64,000 nt of DNA from RQOF01 sp964394475 (GCA_964394475.1 CAYMXZ010000001.1:1-64000); one strand, 5' to 3'. Positions 26,577 to 36,341 are shown, numbered from the stretch's first letter. Made by a program: numbers and translations. The notes: generated by a model from the sequence alone, not told the origin.

Positions 26577-27824
26577 ATGGGATTCATTGAAGCTTTTAAG
26601 ATGGCGCGCACTGCGATTACCACTCATAAGTTGCGATCGTTTCTGACCCTGATCGGTATCATTGCCGGGGTAGCCTCTATCATTGCGGTTATGACCGGAA
26701 TTTCGGTCATCCAATCGACTATCGAATCGGAATTGAGTGTGCTGGGAACAACGACCTTTCAGGTACAAAAGTGGGCGGCAGGTGGTCCGCTGAGTGAAGA
26801 AGAAGCCAGGAAAATTCAGCGTCGTCGCCCCCTGACCACTGCACATGCCGACGCCATTCGCAGCAAAGTGAAATCGGTGGATCTGGTTGGCTCTGAACTG
26901 TGGAGCTTTGGACATCTGGCAAGCTATAAAGATCTTAAAACCAATTCCAATCTCACACTTTGTGGCGGTACCCCAGAATATGCACCGAATAATACCCATT
27001 ATATTCAACTCGGTCGTAACATTACCCAGGAGGACATAAAGGTAGGACGAAATGTGGCGGTAATCGGAGCAGCGGTTGCCGATCGGCTCTTTCCCTGGAC
27101 CGATCCCATTCAAAAAATTATAAAAATAGATGGACGCAAATTCACAGTGGTGGGAGTGTTTGAATCAAAAAAATCGGCGCTGGGTGGAAATTATGATAAT
27201 TATTTGTTAATACCAATCAACACCTTTAAGCGTTATTACGGAGAGCGTGATCCCCGAGGTTTTGACCGCTCAGTAAATATCACGGTGAATGCCCGATCTC
27301 CGGAATTGGTGCAGGACGCCATTGCCGAAGTCCGTGCGGTGATGCGCTTTGAGCGGAATCTCAAACCGGATCAGGAAGATGATTTTACGATTTTTACCAA
27401 TGATAGCCAGATAAAAGTTTTTAATGAAACCACATCCGGAATAAAAACCGCTGCTTTTGTCATTGGGATTGTCGCTCTGATTGTGGCTGGAATTGGGATT
27501 ATGAATATTATGCTGGTATCGGTCACAGAACGTACCAAAGAAATAGGTATTCGGAAATCACTGGGAGCAAAGCGCAAAAATATTTTAATCCAGTTCCTAT
27601 TAGAAGCAATTATTCTATGTAACATCGGTGGTACAATTGGTGTCCTGGTTGGTTTTGGTTTGGGTAATCTTGTCTCAGTTTTTACCGGCTTTCAGGTAAC
27701 TGTGCCATTGCCCTGGGCAGTTATCGGATTGCTTTTCTGTACAGCGGTTGGCTTAACTTTTGGTATGTGGCCAGCCATGGTGGCCTCTAAAATGGATCCG
27801 GTGGAAGCGCTACGATTTGAATAA
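26577..27824 (+). CDS. MacB-type ABC transporter permease, second of two
   Basis: 415-residue paralogue of the preceding permease with the same topology. Motifs include AITTHKLRSFLTLIGIIAG, IGIMNIMLVSVTERTKEIGI, RKSLGAKRKNILIQFLLEA and the C-terminal ASKMDPVEALRFE. Sequence is close in the membrane parts and divergent in the periplasmic domain, as expected when two permeases build one asymmetric exporter. GAAGGAAATT precedes the ATG. It ends the operon; typical substrates for this class are lipopeptides, macrolides or envelope lipids, and the one here is unknown. Confidence 0.92.
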   Translation: MGFIEAFKMARTAITTHKLRSFLTLIGIIAGVASIIAVMTGISVIQSTIESELSVLGTTTFQVQKWAAGGPLSEEEARKIQRRRPLTTAHADAIRSKVKSVDLVGSELWSFGHLASYKDLKTNSNLTLCGGTPEYAPNNTHYIQLGRNITQEDIKVGRNVAVIGAAVADRLFPWTDPIQKIIKIDGRKFTVVGVFESKKSALGGNYDNYLLIPINTFKRYYGERDPRGFDRSVNITVNARSPELVQDAIAEVRAVMRFERNLKPDQEDDFTIFTNDSQIKVFNETTSGIKTAAFVIGIVALIVAGIGIMNIMLVSVTERTKEIGIRKSLGAKRKNILIQFLLEAIILCNIGGTIGVLVGFGLGNLVSVFTGFQVTVPLPWAVIGLLFCTAVGLTFGMWPAMVASKMDPVEALRFE

Positions 27825-28010
27825 AACGAAGCCATAACAATGAAATAAATCGGTTCAGAAAATATCTTCCAGTTACTGTTTCGCAACGAATAATTTCCCT
27901 TTCATCAGTAAAATTCCTTCCGGTGGTATAAAAATCAAAAAATTTGGGGAACATATTTTTATTTTCAGGTATTACTTCCTATATTGAGATTTAAAATAGT
28001 AGCGCGAAGT

Positions 28011-28655
28011 ATGATTAAGAAAAGTCCTTTAATCCCTGATTTTCAGACTGCTGTTAAACAGGTGCAATCGAAACTACAAAATTATCAGCCGCACAGGATT
28101 CATCATGAAGGGGTGAAAAGATCGGCAGTGATGATTTTATTTATCAATAAACAATCCGTTCCTCATATCATCTTTACCCGGCGGACTGAATGGGTTGAGA
28201 ATCATAAAGGGCAAATTTCTTTTCCCGGTGGAATGCAAGATGAGAACGATGTTGACTTACGATATACTGCCCGGCGAGAAACCTTTGAAGAAATTGGGAT
28301 ACGTCCGGAACAGATCAACATCCTGGGCCAATTGGATGATTTTTTTACGGTTACCAATTTCATTGTTACCCCTTTTGCCGGTTATGTGACTAATGATTTC
28401 GCTTATCAAATTAATGAACGGGAAGTGGCTAAAGTTCTGGAAGTGCCTCTGGAAGTTTTTCTGCGTTCCGATAAATTCGAAGTGAAGAAGTGGCCTTATA
28501 AAAATCAAATCTATGATGTGTTTTTCTATTATTATGAGCAGGAAGTAATTTGGGGAGTTACGGCTTTTATTTTGAATCGTTTTATTGATTTAGTTTTTCA
28601 TTATAATCCAGCCCCGACCTCGCTCACTTTAGATACTCGGCAGGTAAAAATTTAA
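28011..28655 (+). CDS. NUDIX hydrolase, CoA pyrophosphatase (NudL/UPF0035 type)
   Basis: 214-residue cytosolic enzyme predicted to cleave CoA or acyl-CoA to phosphopantetheine derivatives and 3',5'-ADP. The CoA-specific motif upstream of the NUDIX box is present as FTRRTEWVENHKGQISFPGG, followed by the metal-binding box with RRETFEEIGI. Length fits the family. The frame can be read from a TTG at 27984, but ATG 28011 (MIKKSPLIPDF) is the natural start. It is a single plus-strand gene, 186 bases after the MacB-like operon. The metal-ligand Glu residues (ETFEE) are intact. Confidence 0.88.
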   Translation: MIKKSPLIPDFQTAVKQVQSKLQNYQPHRIHHEGVKRSAVMILFINKQSVPHIIFTRRTEWVENHKGQISFPGGMQDENDVDLRYTARRETFEEIGIRPEQINILGQLDDFFTVTNFIVTPFAGYVTNDFAYQINEREVAKVLEVPLEVFLRSDKFEVKKWPYKNQIYDVFFYYYEQEVIWGVTAFILNRFIDLVFHYNPAPTSLTLDTRQVKI

Positions 28656-29001
28656 TAATTCAATACGCCATTCAATAGTCATCTGCTGCTCCTGTGGAGC
28701 GTAATATGTTTAATAGGAGTGCCGAGCGATGGATCGCTCGCCTCTGGGCGGCTCTGCCTAAAAATTCTTTATGGCTTTCCAGAAAAGTGAAGTAAAAAAT
28801 ATTATTTTAGATGAGAGTGGTTCGTACTATCCTCTCGTTTTCATTGGAAATCAAAATCCATTGTATTTTTGATTTGATGTAATATCCTCACCCATTAATG
28901 TCTCAATAAATATCTTCTTGCTAATTGACTATTTCAAATTTACTGTGTATTATTAGCACCATGAATGGATAAACAAGCATGCCGCTAAAAGGAAGGAAGC
29001 T
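28656..29001. other. Intergenic region with hairpin-rich GC island
   Basis: 346 bases between the NUDIX and symporter genes. The part 28688-28757 is a GC-rich, hairpin-dense island unlike the flanking AT-rich DNA (see the separate repeat entry). The remainder is AT-rich and should carry the symporter promoter. No gene is visible. Confidence 0.5.
28688..28757. repeat. Candidate dispersed hairpin element
   Basis: Contains GCTCC TGT GGAGC (28688-28700), the perfect dyad CGAGCGAT GG ATCGCTCG (28723-28740) and CGCC TCTG GGCG (28739-28750), whose arms overlap so the last two hairpins are alternatives. Between them lies AATATGTTTAATAGGAGTGC. The combination of GCTCC..GGAGC, ATGTTTA-like and GCCGAG..CTCGCC..GGCGGCTCTGCC strings resembles small palindromic repeats scattered in several bacterial phyla. 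Only one copy is in this window. Confidence 0.45.
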
Positions 29002-30702
29002 ATGAGCTGGTATCTTTATTTGATTTTGGCCTATTTGCTGATTCTGATGGGATTCAATTTTTATCGATCTTTTAAAGTAAAAACTCAGGATGAAATGATG
29101 GTGGCGGGTCGCTCTTTGAGTGTCCGAGTGATGGTGTTTACTCTGATCTGCACCTGGATTGGATCGGGTACCTTCATTGCTGGAGCCGAATACGCCGTGA
29201 AAGCCGGTTGGTCCAGTCTGTGGTTTCCCGCCGGCGCCTGGGTGGGAATTGTTCTGATTTATTTTCTGGCTGAAAAAATTCGCACCTTTGGTAAGTATAC
29301 CATTGGAGATATTTTGGAAGTTCGATATGGTAAATTTGCACGATTGTTTGGCGCTTTGGCCTTAATTGTCAGTTTTACTGCCATCGTCAGTTATCAATTT
29401 CGGGCGGGAGGCTACATCCTTAATGTGGTGAGCAACGGGTCTATTAGTGTGGAGCTTGGACAGACTATTACCGCCGCCTTTGTTATTTTATTTACGGCTG
29501 CCGCGGGAATGGTAGCGGTAGCGTATACTGATCTGCCCAATGGCATTATTATTTTATCGGCTTCTGTCTTAGCCGCCCCGGTGATGTATTTTCTGGCGGG
29601 TGGGTGGGAAAATTCTGTGCAAGTGTTGCCTTCTGAGCACTTTGCGGTTTTTAATAAAGATTTTGGGGCGCAACCATTGCTCAAAGCTGGAGGTTATTTT
29701 CTGGCAACTATGTTTTTACTGCTCGGCGTGCAAAGCATGTATCAAAAATTTTATAGCGCTAAAACTCCCCGAGATGCCCGGCAAGCAGTCGCGATATGGG
29801 TATTCGGAACGGTGATTGTTGAAACGGTTGTTATCGTTATTGCTATTTTCGCTGCTACCTATTATTGGGAACCTATTAAAGAGTTTGAAATTCTAACCCG
29901 GGTGAAAAATCAGCTGGCTCGTCAGGAGATTTCCATTGAACAGGTGCAACCTACTTTACAGAATTTGATCGATCAGGAATTCAAGAATGGAAATATCAAG
30001 GATTTTCAGAAAGAGATAATTGAGAACGATCTAATTTTAGAACAAAAATTTGATCGCCCAGAACGCATTGATGAGGTGATTAATCAGAAAACCATTGATC
30101 CAGCTTCCATTGTCCTGCAAGCCGCCCAGACCATTGCGAATCGAGGAGGGATTTTACTTATCATTGGATTACTGTTGTTAGCCGCCGCCGTCGCAGTGGT
30201 TATTTCTACCGGGATGAATTATCTTCTGTCCCCCACAACGAACATGATGCGGGATATTTATCAGCGCTTCCTTAATCCATCCGCCAGTCAGAAATCCATG
30301 GTGGCGATTCAAAAAGTACTGATTATTATTCTGGGACTGGCCGCTTTTTATATTGCCACCAATTTGCAATCCGTTTTGGAAATGAGTTATTTTGCTTATA
30401 CTATTTACGGGGTTTCCATTACGCCGGCCCTGCTGGCCGCCCTAGCCTGGAAGAGAGCCTCTCGCCTGGGTGGCTTGGTATCGATTATCGGTGGAGCAGT
30501 AATTACCATATTCCTGAAAATGGCTGGTTATATCTGGCCATCGATTATGGTTCCGGCTGGTGATCCCAATGGCGATCCCTGGGGAATTCCCTTGATTTAT
30601 CCGGCGCTGTTTTTTTCAATTCTCAGCTTAATTGTGGTTAGCTATCTGAGCAAAGCTCCGACACCTGAGGAACTTAAAGAACTGTTTCCAGAAAAAAAAT
30701 AG
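29002..30702 (+). CDS. Sodium:solute symporter (SSS) family protein
   Basis: Inner-membrane transporter of 566 residues with about 13 membrane segments, starting WYLYLILAYLLILMGFNFYRS. SSS family features include the early TWIGSGTFIAGAEYAVKAGW, FRAGGYILNVVS, and LLSPTTNMMRDIYQRFLNP near segment 8. A soluble loop of about 90 residues (about 300-385, LTRVKNQLARQEISIEQ onward) with coiled-coil character interrupts the membrane core, which is longer than in most members. GAAGGAAGCT precedes the ATG. The substrate cannot be read from sequence and no metabolic genes adjoin it. Confidence 0.9.
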   Translation: MSWYLYLILAYLLILMGFNFYRSFKVKTQDEMMVAGRSLSVRVMVFTLICTWIGSGTFIAGAEYAVKAGWSSLWFPAGAWVGIVLIYFLAEKIRTFGKYTIGDILEVRYGKFARLFGALALIVSFTAIVSYQFRAGGYILNVVSNGSISVELGQTITAAFVILFTAAAGMVAVAYTDLPNGIIILSASVLAAPVMYFLAGGWENSVQVLPSEHFAVFNKDFGAQPLLKAGGYFLATMFLLLGVQSMYQKFYSAKTPRDARQAVAIWVFGTVIVETVVIVIAIFAATYYWEPIKEFEILTRVKNQLARQEISIEQVQPTLQNLIDQEFKNGNIKDFQKEIIENDLILEQKFDRPERIDEVINQKTIDPASIVLQAAQTIANRGGILLIIGLLLLAAAVAVVISTGMNYLLSPTTNMMRDIYQRFLNPSASQKSMVAIQKVLIIILGLAAFYIATNLQSVLEMSYFAYTIYGVSITPALLAALAWKRASRLGGLVSIIGGAVITIFLKMAGYIWPSIMVPAGDPNGDPWGIPLIYPALFFSILSLIVVSYLSKAPTPEELKELFPEKK

Positions 30703-30905
30703 GAAGCTTTATTTTTTTTTAAAAAAAATCTGACATGTATTTCAATCTGAGCATTTTTTATGTAAATTTTGATGGTTTCTATCTCATATGATGGATGTGG
30801 TGGGTTAATTAGTCTTCGGTTGTGGACATCTGGAAAGCCAAACAGTCATAGAAATCTGGAGAAGCATCAACAAAGGCTTTTAGAAATTTTCAGGCAGGGA
30901 AAAAG

Positions 30906-31970
30906 ATGAATCAGTTAGGGATAACACCGTTAGACAGCCTTCTTAATTTTACTCAATTACACTTACTCGTTTTAACTCCTCAATGGAAACTTCTTGGCCT
31001 TTACCCCAATCATCGAAGCTTTTTAGGGTGGGATAAAAGTGACCTGGACTCCTTCCAATTTGAAGAAAATTTCCTGAAACCCAATCAACTGGATCTCCCC
31101 GGCTTTTTAGCGAATTTTCAACAAAAGAATCATCTGGTAAAAAGTTTTTACTGGCGCAGTGCAGACCAGCACATCAGCGGGCCTTTTGAAACTTATTTCC
31201 GCCTGAAAAAGCAGGAGAGTCACCTGCAGATGATAATGGCTTTCGTTAAAGTACAAGGTCGCCTGAATACGATCGAGATCTTACCAGAGCAAAAACATCA
31301 GTTATTTATCGCTCAACCCCTGGCAGGTTTACTTCATAATCTGTTTGATCCTTTAAATACGGTTGCAGGACGTTTGGAAGCGCTGAGAAACAAAAATTCT
31401 GAGATCAAGGAATTGGACGAAATCCTGAAAATGACCTACCATTTGCAGTCTACCCTGAAAATTCTCGGCGAGAAATTGAATCGTGAACAATATCCCTACC
31501 CGGTTGAGATTGATTTGAATCTGTTCCTGCGTGATGAATTACAATACCTGCTCTCTGATCCATTTTTTAAGCATCAGGTGAAGCGAATGATAAAATATGT
31601 GAAAGATGCTAAAAAATATATGGGATCATATTCCTCACTCAGTGGAATTTTCAGTGAATTTTATTATTTCATTCGTCGTTTTGTGATTGATGATCAGGAA
31701 TATCAACTGCAGGCAGAAGTTTTCCGGGAAGGCGAGAAAAGCGGTTTTTATTTGAATTTTTTAGGAGATTTCCGGGTGCCTTCCGACTTGAACCTCCGCT
31801 TTCCTTTTGAAATAGAAGGTTTTGCCCCTCAGATTGCACAACAAAAAATTCCTGGCCTGGATATTCCTTTTCTGGTTCATTGTCTGCAAAAAAATGCCGG
31901 CTATCTGGAAATGGCCGGGAAAAAGGAAATGATGAAAATGCGGTTACTTCTCTCCCATAACCAAAAATGA
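30906..31970 (+). CDS. Degenerate sensor-kinase-like protein (PAS-like plus HisKA-like region)
   Basis: 354-residue cytosolic protein of no recognised family. Residues 10-115 look like a PAS domain (LLVLTPQWKLLGLYPNHRSF, then HISGPFETYFRL). Residues 140-165 read GLLHNLFDPLNTVAGRLEAL, which matches the phospho-acceptor helix of histidine kinases (H144, x4, P149, L150), except that the acidic residue normally after His is Asn. The following region has the length of a HATPase domain but no N, G1 or G2 box that I can find. It may be a phosphotransfer or pseudokinase protein. Its last 27 bases overlap the convergent GT-C gene. Confidence 0.6.
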   Translation: MNQLGITPLDSLLNFTQLHLLVLTPQWKLLGLYPNHRSFLGWDKSDLDSFQFEENFLKPNQLDLPGFLANFQQKNHLVKSFYWRSADQHISGPFETYFRLKKQESHLQMIMAFVKVQGRLNTIEILPEQKHQLFIAQPLAGLLHNLFDPLNTVAGRLEALRNKNSEIKELDEILKMTYHLQSTLKILGEKLNREQYPYPVEIDLNLFLRDELQYLLSDPFFKHQVKRMIKYVKDAKKYMGSYSSLSGIFSEFYYFIRRFVIDDQEYQLQAEVFREGEKSGFYLNFLGDFRVPSDLNLRFPFEIEGFAPQIAQQKIPGLDIPFLVHCLQKNAGYLEMAGKKEMMKMRLLLSHNQK

Positions 31971-33197
31971 CGACGTCGATGTCATCATTTTCTGCTTGAT
32001 TTTCTTCCCCTTCAACAAATGCTCTCTTCCTGTAATCATCAGAATAGCAAAAGGAATAACAGGCAGTAAATATTTCTCCCAATTGTTGTAGGAAAATGCC
32101 ATGATGAACAGGAAAAATAGTGTGGCCAGTTCGGCGAAGAACACCGGTCCAGCAGACCGAGAGCGAATCTGTTTAGAAAGGCTGATCAGCAGGTTGATGA
32201 AGAGGGGCAAAGCGAATAAAAATGTGAGATAGAAAACCAGATGTTCTGCACTCTCGCCAACTACCCGGCGAACAAGACGATGAAATAATCCGGAAGTATA
32301 GACTTTGAATTGGGAGACAGATTCAGAGGATTTTATAGGAAAAAGAAAGTATGTCCATGAAAAAATAAAGGAAACGACATTTATTTTTGAATGAATATAA
32401 ATTTTTCTCCAATACCAGAGAATAAGCGGTGAGAGATAAACGAACAGCGAGCACAGGTAAAACACGATGTATTCAGTATGGAAATAAAATCCGTTGTTGA
32501 GATAATATTTTTTCAATTCATTATTCGGACTCAATCCCTGCCACAGTAAGAATAACATCAGCAATGGAATGTGGGCCATACACAACGCGACCACCATTTT
32601 TAAATAGCCTTTTTCTTTAGAAATATACACTCCCCATAAGAAGTAAAAGAATGCTGCTAAACTCCAGAAGAGAAGATACTGCCGGCATAAAAGACCGCCT
32701 GCCAGTGAAATGGCAAACAAAGTGGCTTTTCGGTCGTGAAAAGAAATGAGACTGATGGCGATAAAAAACATCGCCAACATATCGGTATAGATAAAAACAG
32801 TCAGGCCAATCATATAGGGTTGTAAAATCATAAAAGCAGTGAGGAGTAAGGCGGTTGATGTGTCCTGATACCAGCGATGAAAAAACTGGTAAAAGGCCAG
32901 AAAAGTAAAAAATGCAATGATCAAAGACAAAAGTCGCAATCGTGCTAATTCAAATCCAACTATTTTTCCCCATAGTCCATAAATTAAAAAGGGCAGAGGG
33001 GTGGACATTTCATTATACTGGGTTAAGGTCTGCAGATTTAAATTTTCAATAAGATAGGTGCTGGTTTTGATGTAATGACCTTCATCGTGCCAGACAGGCT
33101 GACGGCGGGCCACTGTAAAATAGAGAATGGTTTCATACACCAAAAGAAATGTAATAAGCAGAAGGAGAGATGTTTTGAAAGAAGATAGAATCTTCAT
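31944..33197 (-). CDS. GT-C fold membrane glycosyltransferase-like protein
   Basis: Polytopic membrane protein of 417 residues with about 11 segments. After the first membrane segment comes WHDEGHYIKTSTYLIENL, an acidic-His loop in the place where GT-C enzymes keep the catalytic Asp/Glu, followed by MSTPLPFLIYGLWGKIVG, ARLRLLSLI and LLCRQYLLFW. This order recalls the ALG10/PMT side of the superfamily, which uses lipid-linked sugars. Donor and acceptor are unknown. It lies in a minus-strand run with murA (110 bases upstream) but is probably separate. Its 3' end overlaps the sensor-like gene on the other strand. Confidence 0.75.
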   Translation of the reverse strand: MKILSSFKTSLLLLITFLLVYETILYFTVARRQPVWHDEGHYIKTSTYLIENLNLQTLTQYNEMSTPLPFLIYGLWGKIVGFELARLRLLSLIIAFFTFLAFYQFFHRWYQDTSTALLLTAFMILQPYMIGLTVFIYTDMLAMFFIAISLISFHDRKATLFAISLAGGLLCRQYLLFWSLAAFFYFLWGVYISKEKGYLKMVVALCMAHIPLLMLFLLWQGLSPNNELKKYYLNNGFYFHTEYIVFYLCSLFVYLSPLILWYWRKIYIHSKINVVSFIFSWTYFLFPIKSSESVSQFKVYTSGLFHRLVRRVVGESAEHLVFYLTFLFALPLFINLLISLSKQIRSRSAGPVFFAELATLFFLFIMAFSYNNWEKYLLPVIPFAILMITGREHLLKGKKIKQKMMTSTSSFLVMGEK

Positions 33198-33306
33198 TTT
33201 GAAGGATGTGAAGTTAAAAAATGTATTTCATGGTTTTTCAGAGCGATAGATGATGCAAAGATATTCAATCAACAATAATCGGTAATCTGACTGATCCTGC
33301 TTTTCA

Positions 33307-34572
33307 TCAAATGATATCACCCGCACTTTCGCGCCGGATATCCGCTCCCAGCTGCTGCAGCTTTTGTTCGATTTTTTCATATCCACGATCAATATGGTAT
33401 ACCCGAAAAATTTCGCTGGTGCCTTTTGCGGCCAGAGCGGCAATGACCAGAGAGGCTGAAGCTCGTAGATCAGTGCTCATTACCGGCGCTCCTTTCAATT
33501 CCTTAACTCCTTGAATGAAGGCCGAATTATTTTTTTGAACGATTTGAGCTCCCAGCCGATTTAATTCTGGCACATGCGTAAATCGGTCCGTAAAAATGGT
33601 ATCTGTAACGACACTGCTGCCTTCCGCCAGACTCATTAAAGCAATCCATTGGGCTTGCATATCGGTTGGAAAACCTGGATAAACGGCGGTGGTGACATTT
33701 ACCGGTTGAATGGGGCCGTGGCTTTTCAGAGTGATCTGGTTGTCGCTGAAGTCGATCTGACTGCCGCTTTCTCGCAATTTCTCAATCACTTCCAGCAGGT
33801 GTTGTGGTTGACAGGAGGTGAGGGTAATTTCTCCGCCGGTAATACGAGCGGCGGTGAGGAAAGTGGCGGTTTCAATACGGTCTGGAATAACCGTATAATC
33901 GGTAGGATGAAGGCCAGGCATACCTTCAATCTGCACCGTTTTTGTACCGAGTCCCTGAATCCGTGCGCCCATCTGAATAAGGAAATGTCCCAGATCCACG
34001 ATTTCCGGTTCAATAGCGGCGTTTTCCAGAATGGTAAGGCCATCTGCCAGAACAGCGGCCATCATCACATTGCCAGTAGCGCCCACACTGGAAACGTCGA
34101 AGTGGATAGGGGTGCCATGCAATTTTTTGCAGGAAGCGACAATAAAACCGCGATCGAGGTCTATCTCGGCACCCAGTTTTTTCATTCCCTTAATATGGAG
34201 ATCAACCGGCCGTGGTCCCCAGGCACATCCTCCTGGTAAGGATACCTTTGCATTTTTAAAACGAGCTAATAAGGGTCCAAGCACATAAATTGAAGCCCTC
34301 ATGGTTTTCACCAGTTCATAAGGAGCTTCAGGGAAATCAGCCTGGGTGGTATCAATGATCAGAGTATGCTCTGAAAATTCAACTTTTGCACCGATGATTC
34401 TCAGCAGGTGAGCCATGGTACGAACATCACGCAGTTCAGGAACATTATATAGAGTGTATTTCCCAGGAGCAAGCAGCGTGGCAGCCATAATGGGCAACAT
34501 GGCATTTTTTGACCCGCTCACCGGAATAGTTCCCTGCAATGGTTTACCGCCACTAACGATAAATTTGTCCAC
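33307..34572 (-). CDS. murA: UDP-N-acetylglucosamine 1-carboxyvinyltransferase
   Basis: First committed enzyme of peptidoglycan synthesis, transferring enolpyruvyl from PEP to UDP-GlcNAc in the cytosol. The 421-residue length and motifs are standard: VSGSKNAMLPIMAATLL near the start, PGGCAWGPRPVDLHIKG with catalytic Cys116 (the fosfomycin-sensitive form), and GFPTDMQAQWIALMSLAEG. The start is GTG at 34572 with GGAGG 5 bases upstream; the nearby ATGs are out of frame. It follows recN by 44 bases on the same strand, so co-transcription is likely. Confidence 0.97.
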   Translation of the reverse strand: MDKFIVSGGKPLQGTIPVSGSKNAMLPIMAATLLAPGKYTLYNVPELRDVRTMAHLLRIIGAKVEFSEHTLIIDTTQADFPEAPYELVKTMRASIYVLGPLLARFKNAKVSLPGGCAWGPRPVDLHIKGMKKLGAEIDLDRGFIVASCKKLHGTPIHFDVSSVGATGNVMMAAVLADGLTILENAAIEPEIVDLGHFLIQMGARIQGLGTKTVQIEGMPGLHPTDYTVIPDRIETATFLTAARITGGEITLTSCQPQHLLEVIEKLRESGSQIDFSDNQITLKSHGPIQPVNVTTAVYPGFPTDMQAQWIALMSLAEGSSVVTDTIFTDRFTHVPELNRLGAQIVQKNNSAFIQGVKELKGAPVMSTDLRASASLVIAALAAKGTSEIFRVYHIDRGYEKIEQKLQQLGADIRRESAGDII

Positions 34573-34616
34573 ATCATCCTCCGGCTCTTTTCCTCAAGAA
34601 TATAAACAAAAACCGC

Positions 34617-36341
34617 TCATCGGTTTTCGCTGATCTGTTCTTCGGCTTCTTTAATCAGCTGGCGTGCACTTTGTAAAATCTCTTCGCTGAGTTTTTTCCC
34701 GCCCATTAGACTGGCAATTTCTTTCACTCGATTTTCACCAGACAATAAATTTACCCGACTGAAAGTTCGCCCATTATCAACATATTTTTCCACCCGATAG
34801 TGTGCTTTCCCAAAAGCCGCAATCTGTGGAAGGTGAGTGATACAAATAATCTGATGGGTTTGAGCTAATTGACGAATACTTTTCCCTACCGCTAAAGCAA
34901 TTTGCCCAGATACGCCGGCATCGATCTCGTCAAAGATTAACAGCGGAATTCGATCGGCATCGGCCAAAATATTTTTTAATGTTAACATGATGCGTGAAAT
35001 CTCACCACCTGAAGCAATCCTGGCCAGTGGCTTAAAGTCCTCACCCGGGTTGGGGGAAATGTAAAATTCAATCTGATCAATTCCCCACTCATCACCCTGA
35101 TAGTTTTTGCCTTGATAATGACAGATTCCTGTTTCGCTCTCCTGCCAGGTAAAATCGACCCGAAATTTCATCTTTGGCATGCCGATTTCTTTGAGTAATG
35201 CGATTACCTGTTGTTCTAATTTTTTAGCCACCTCTTTACGCTGCTGGGAGAGTGAAATAGCGCTCTGGCTATAGACCGAAATTTTATCTGCTAATTTTTT
35301 TTGGCACTTTTCCACTTCGAAATCGATATTCTCCTGCAGGTATAAATCCTTTTCAATTGTTGCCAGATAGTTCAAAATCTCTTCAATACTTTTCCCATAT
35401 TTTTTCTTTAATGCCGAAATCGTCGCCAGGCGTTGCTCAATTTCTTCCAATCGTTTTGGATTGAATTCCAGATGATTTTGAAATTCTTCAATGCTGCGGC
35501 CCGCTTCCTCAATGATGATTTTGGCCGATGCAAATTCATTGCTGATGGCTTTTAGCTCCTGAGAAAAGTCCGATAGTTCCAGCAGAATATGCTGAGCCGT
35601 TCCCATCAATTGACTTAAATTACTTTCTTTGTTCCCTTCAACGATTTCTTGAAACTGAGCAGCCAGAGAATAAATTTTCTCGGCATTCATTAAGATCTTG
35701 CGTTCGTTTTCCAGTTGCTGGTCTTCCTCTTTCTGCAACTGTGCTTTTTTTATCTCCTGAATCTGAAACTGATAGAGTTCGTACTTTTCAGCCAGCGCTT
35801 TGCGCTGAGCTTCTAAATTCTGGAGATCTTCTCTGGCTTTCTGGACTTCCTGATATGCCTGACTGACTTTCTGAATTTCCGGAGAAAGTTTTCCCAAAGA
35901 ATCAATAAAATAGCGGTGAGTCTCTTTCCTCAACAAACTCTGATGTTCGTTTTGGCTGTGGATATCTACCAATAAATCTCCAATTTCGGCCAGGGTACCA
36001 ATGGTGACCGGCACATCATTAATAAAAGCCCGTGAGCTGCCTTTTACTGAAATTTCTCTTCGCAAAATAATTTCATCATCGGGTTCCAGTCCCTTTTCTT
36101 TCAAGAGATGTCGTAGATCTGGTAAGTGGCGGGTATCAAAAATGGCTTCCACAGAAGCTTTCTCTGCTCCGCTGCGAACAACTTCAGAAAATACTCTTCC
36201 TCCTAATACCGCCGAAATCGCCCCAATTAAGATAGACTTACCGGTACCGGTTTCACCGGTGAGAATATTCAAACCGTTCTGAAATTCCAATTGCAGGTTA
36301 TGAGCCAGAGCAAAGTTTTGTATGAAAATGGATTTTAACAT
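34617..36341 (-). CDS. recN: DNA repair protein RecN
   Basis: SMC-like ATPase of 574 residues that acts in double-strand break repair. Walker A GETGTGKSILIGA lies near residue 29, followed by paired coiled-coil arms (about 155-370) and the C-terminal head with LARIASGGEISRIMLTLKNI (signature) and LLIFDEIDAGVSGQIALAVG (Walker B). Full length, no lesion. Next gene downstream is murA, 44 bases away. LexA-type operators are not evident in the 120-base upstream gap. Confidence 0.97.
   Translation of the reverse strand: MLKSIFIQNFALAHNLQLEFQNGLNILTGETGTGKSILIGAISAVLGGRVFSEVVRSGAEKASVEAIFDTRHLPDLRHLLKEKGLEPDDEIILRREISVKGSSRAFINDVPVTIGTLAEIGDLLVDIHSQNEHQSLLRKETHRYFIDSLGKLSPEIQKVSQAYQEVQKAREDLQNLEAQRKALAEKYELYQFQIQEIKKAQLQKEEDQQLENERKILMNAEKIYSLAAQFQEIVEGNKESNLSQLMGTAQHILLELSDFSQELKAISNEFASAKIIIEEAGRSIEEFQNHLEFNPKRLEEIEQRLATISALKKKYGKSIEEILNYLATIEKDLYLQENIDFEVEKCQKKLADKISVYSQSAISLSQQRKEVAKKLEQQVIALLKEIGMPKMKFRVDFTWQESETGICHYQGKNYQGDEWGIDQIEFYISPNPGEDFKPLARIASGGEISRIMLTLKNILADADRIPLLIFDEIDAGVSGQIALAVGKSIRQLAQTHQIICITHLPQIAAFGKAHYRVEKYVDNGRTFSRVNLLSGENRVKEIASLMGGKKLSEEILQSARQLIKEAEEQISENR

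Noticed and set aside
26496..27113. 205-codon minus-strand frame over the MacB-like permease genes
   Set aside because: Antisense shadow of two well-supported permease genes.
33649..34239. 196-codon plus-strand frame within murA
   Set aside because: Antisense to murA, whose motifs are complete; no start signal or family resemblance.
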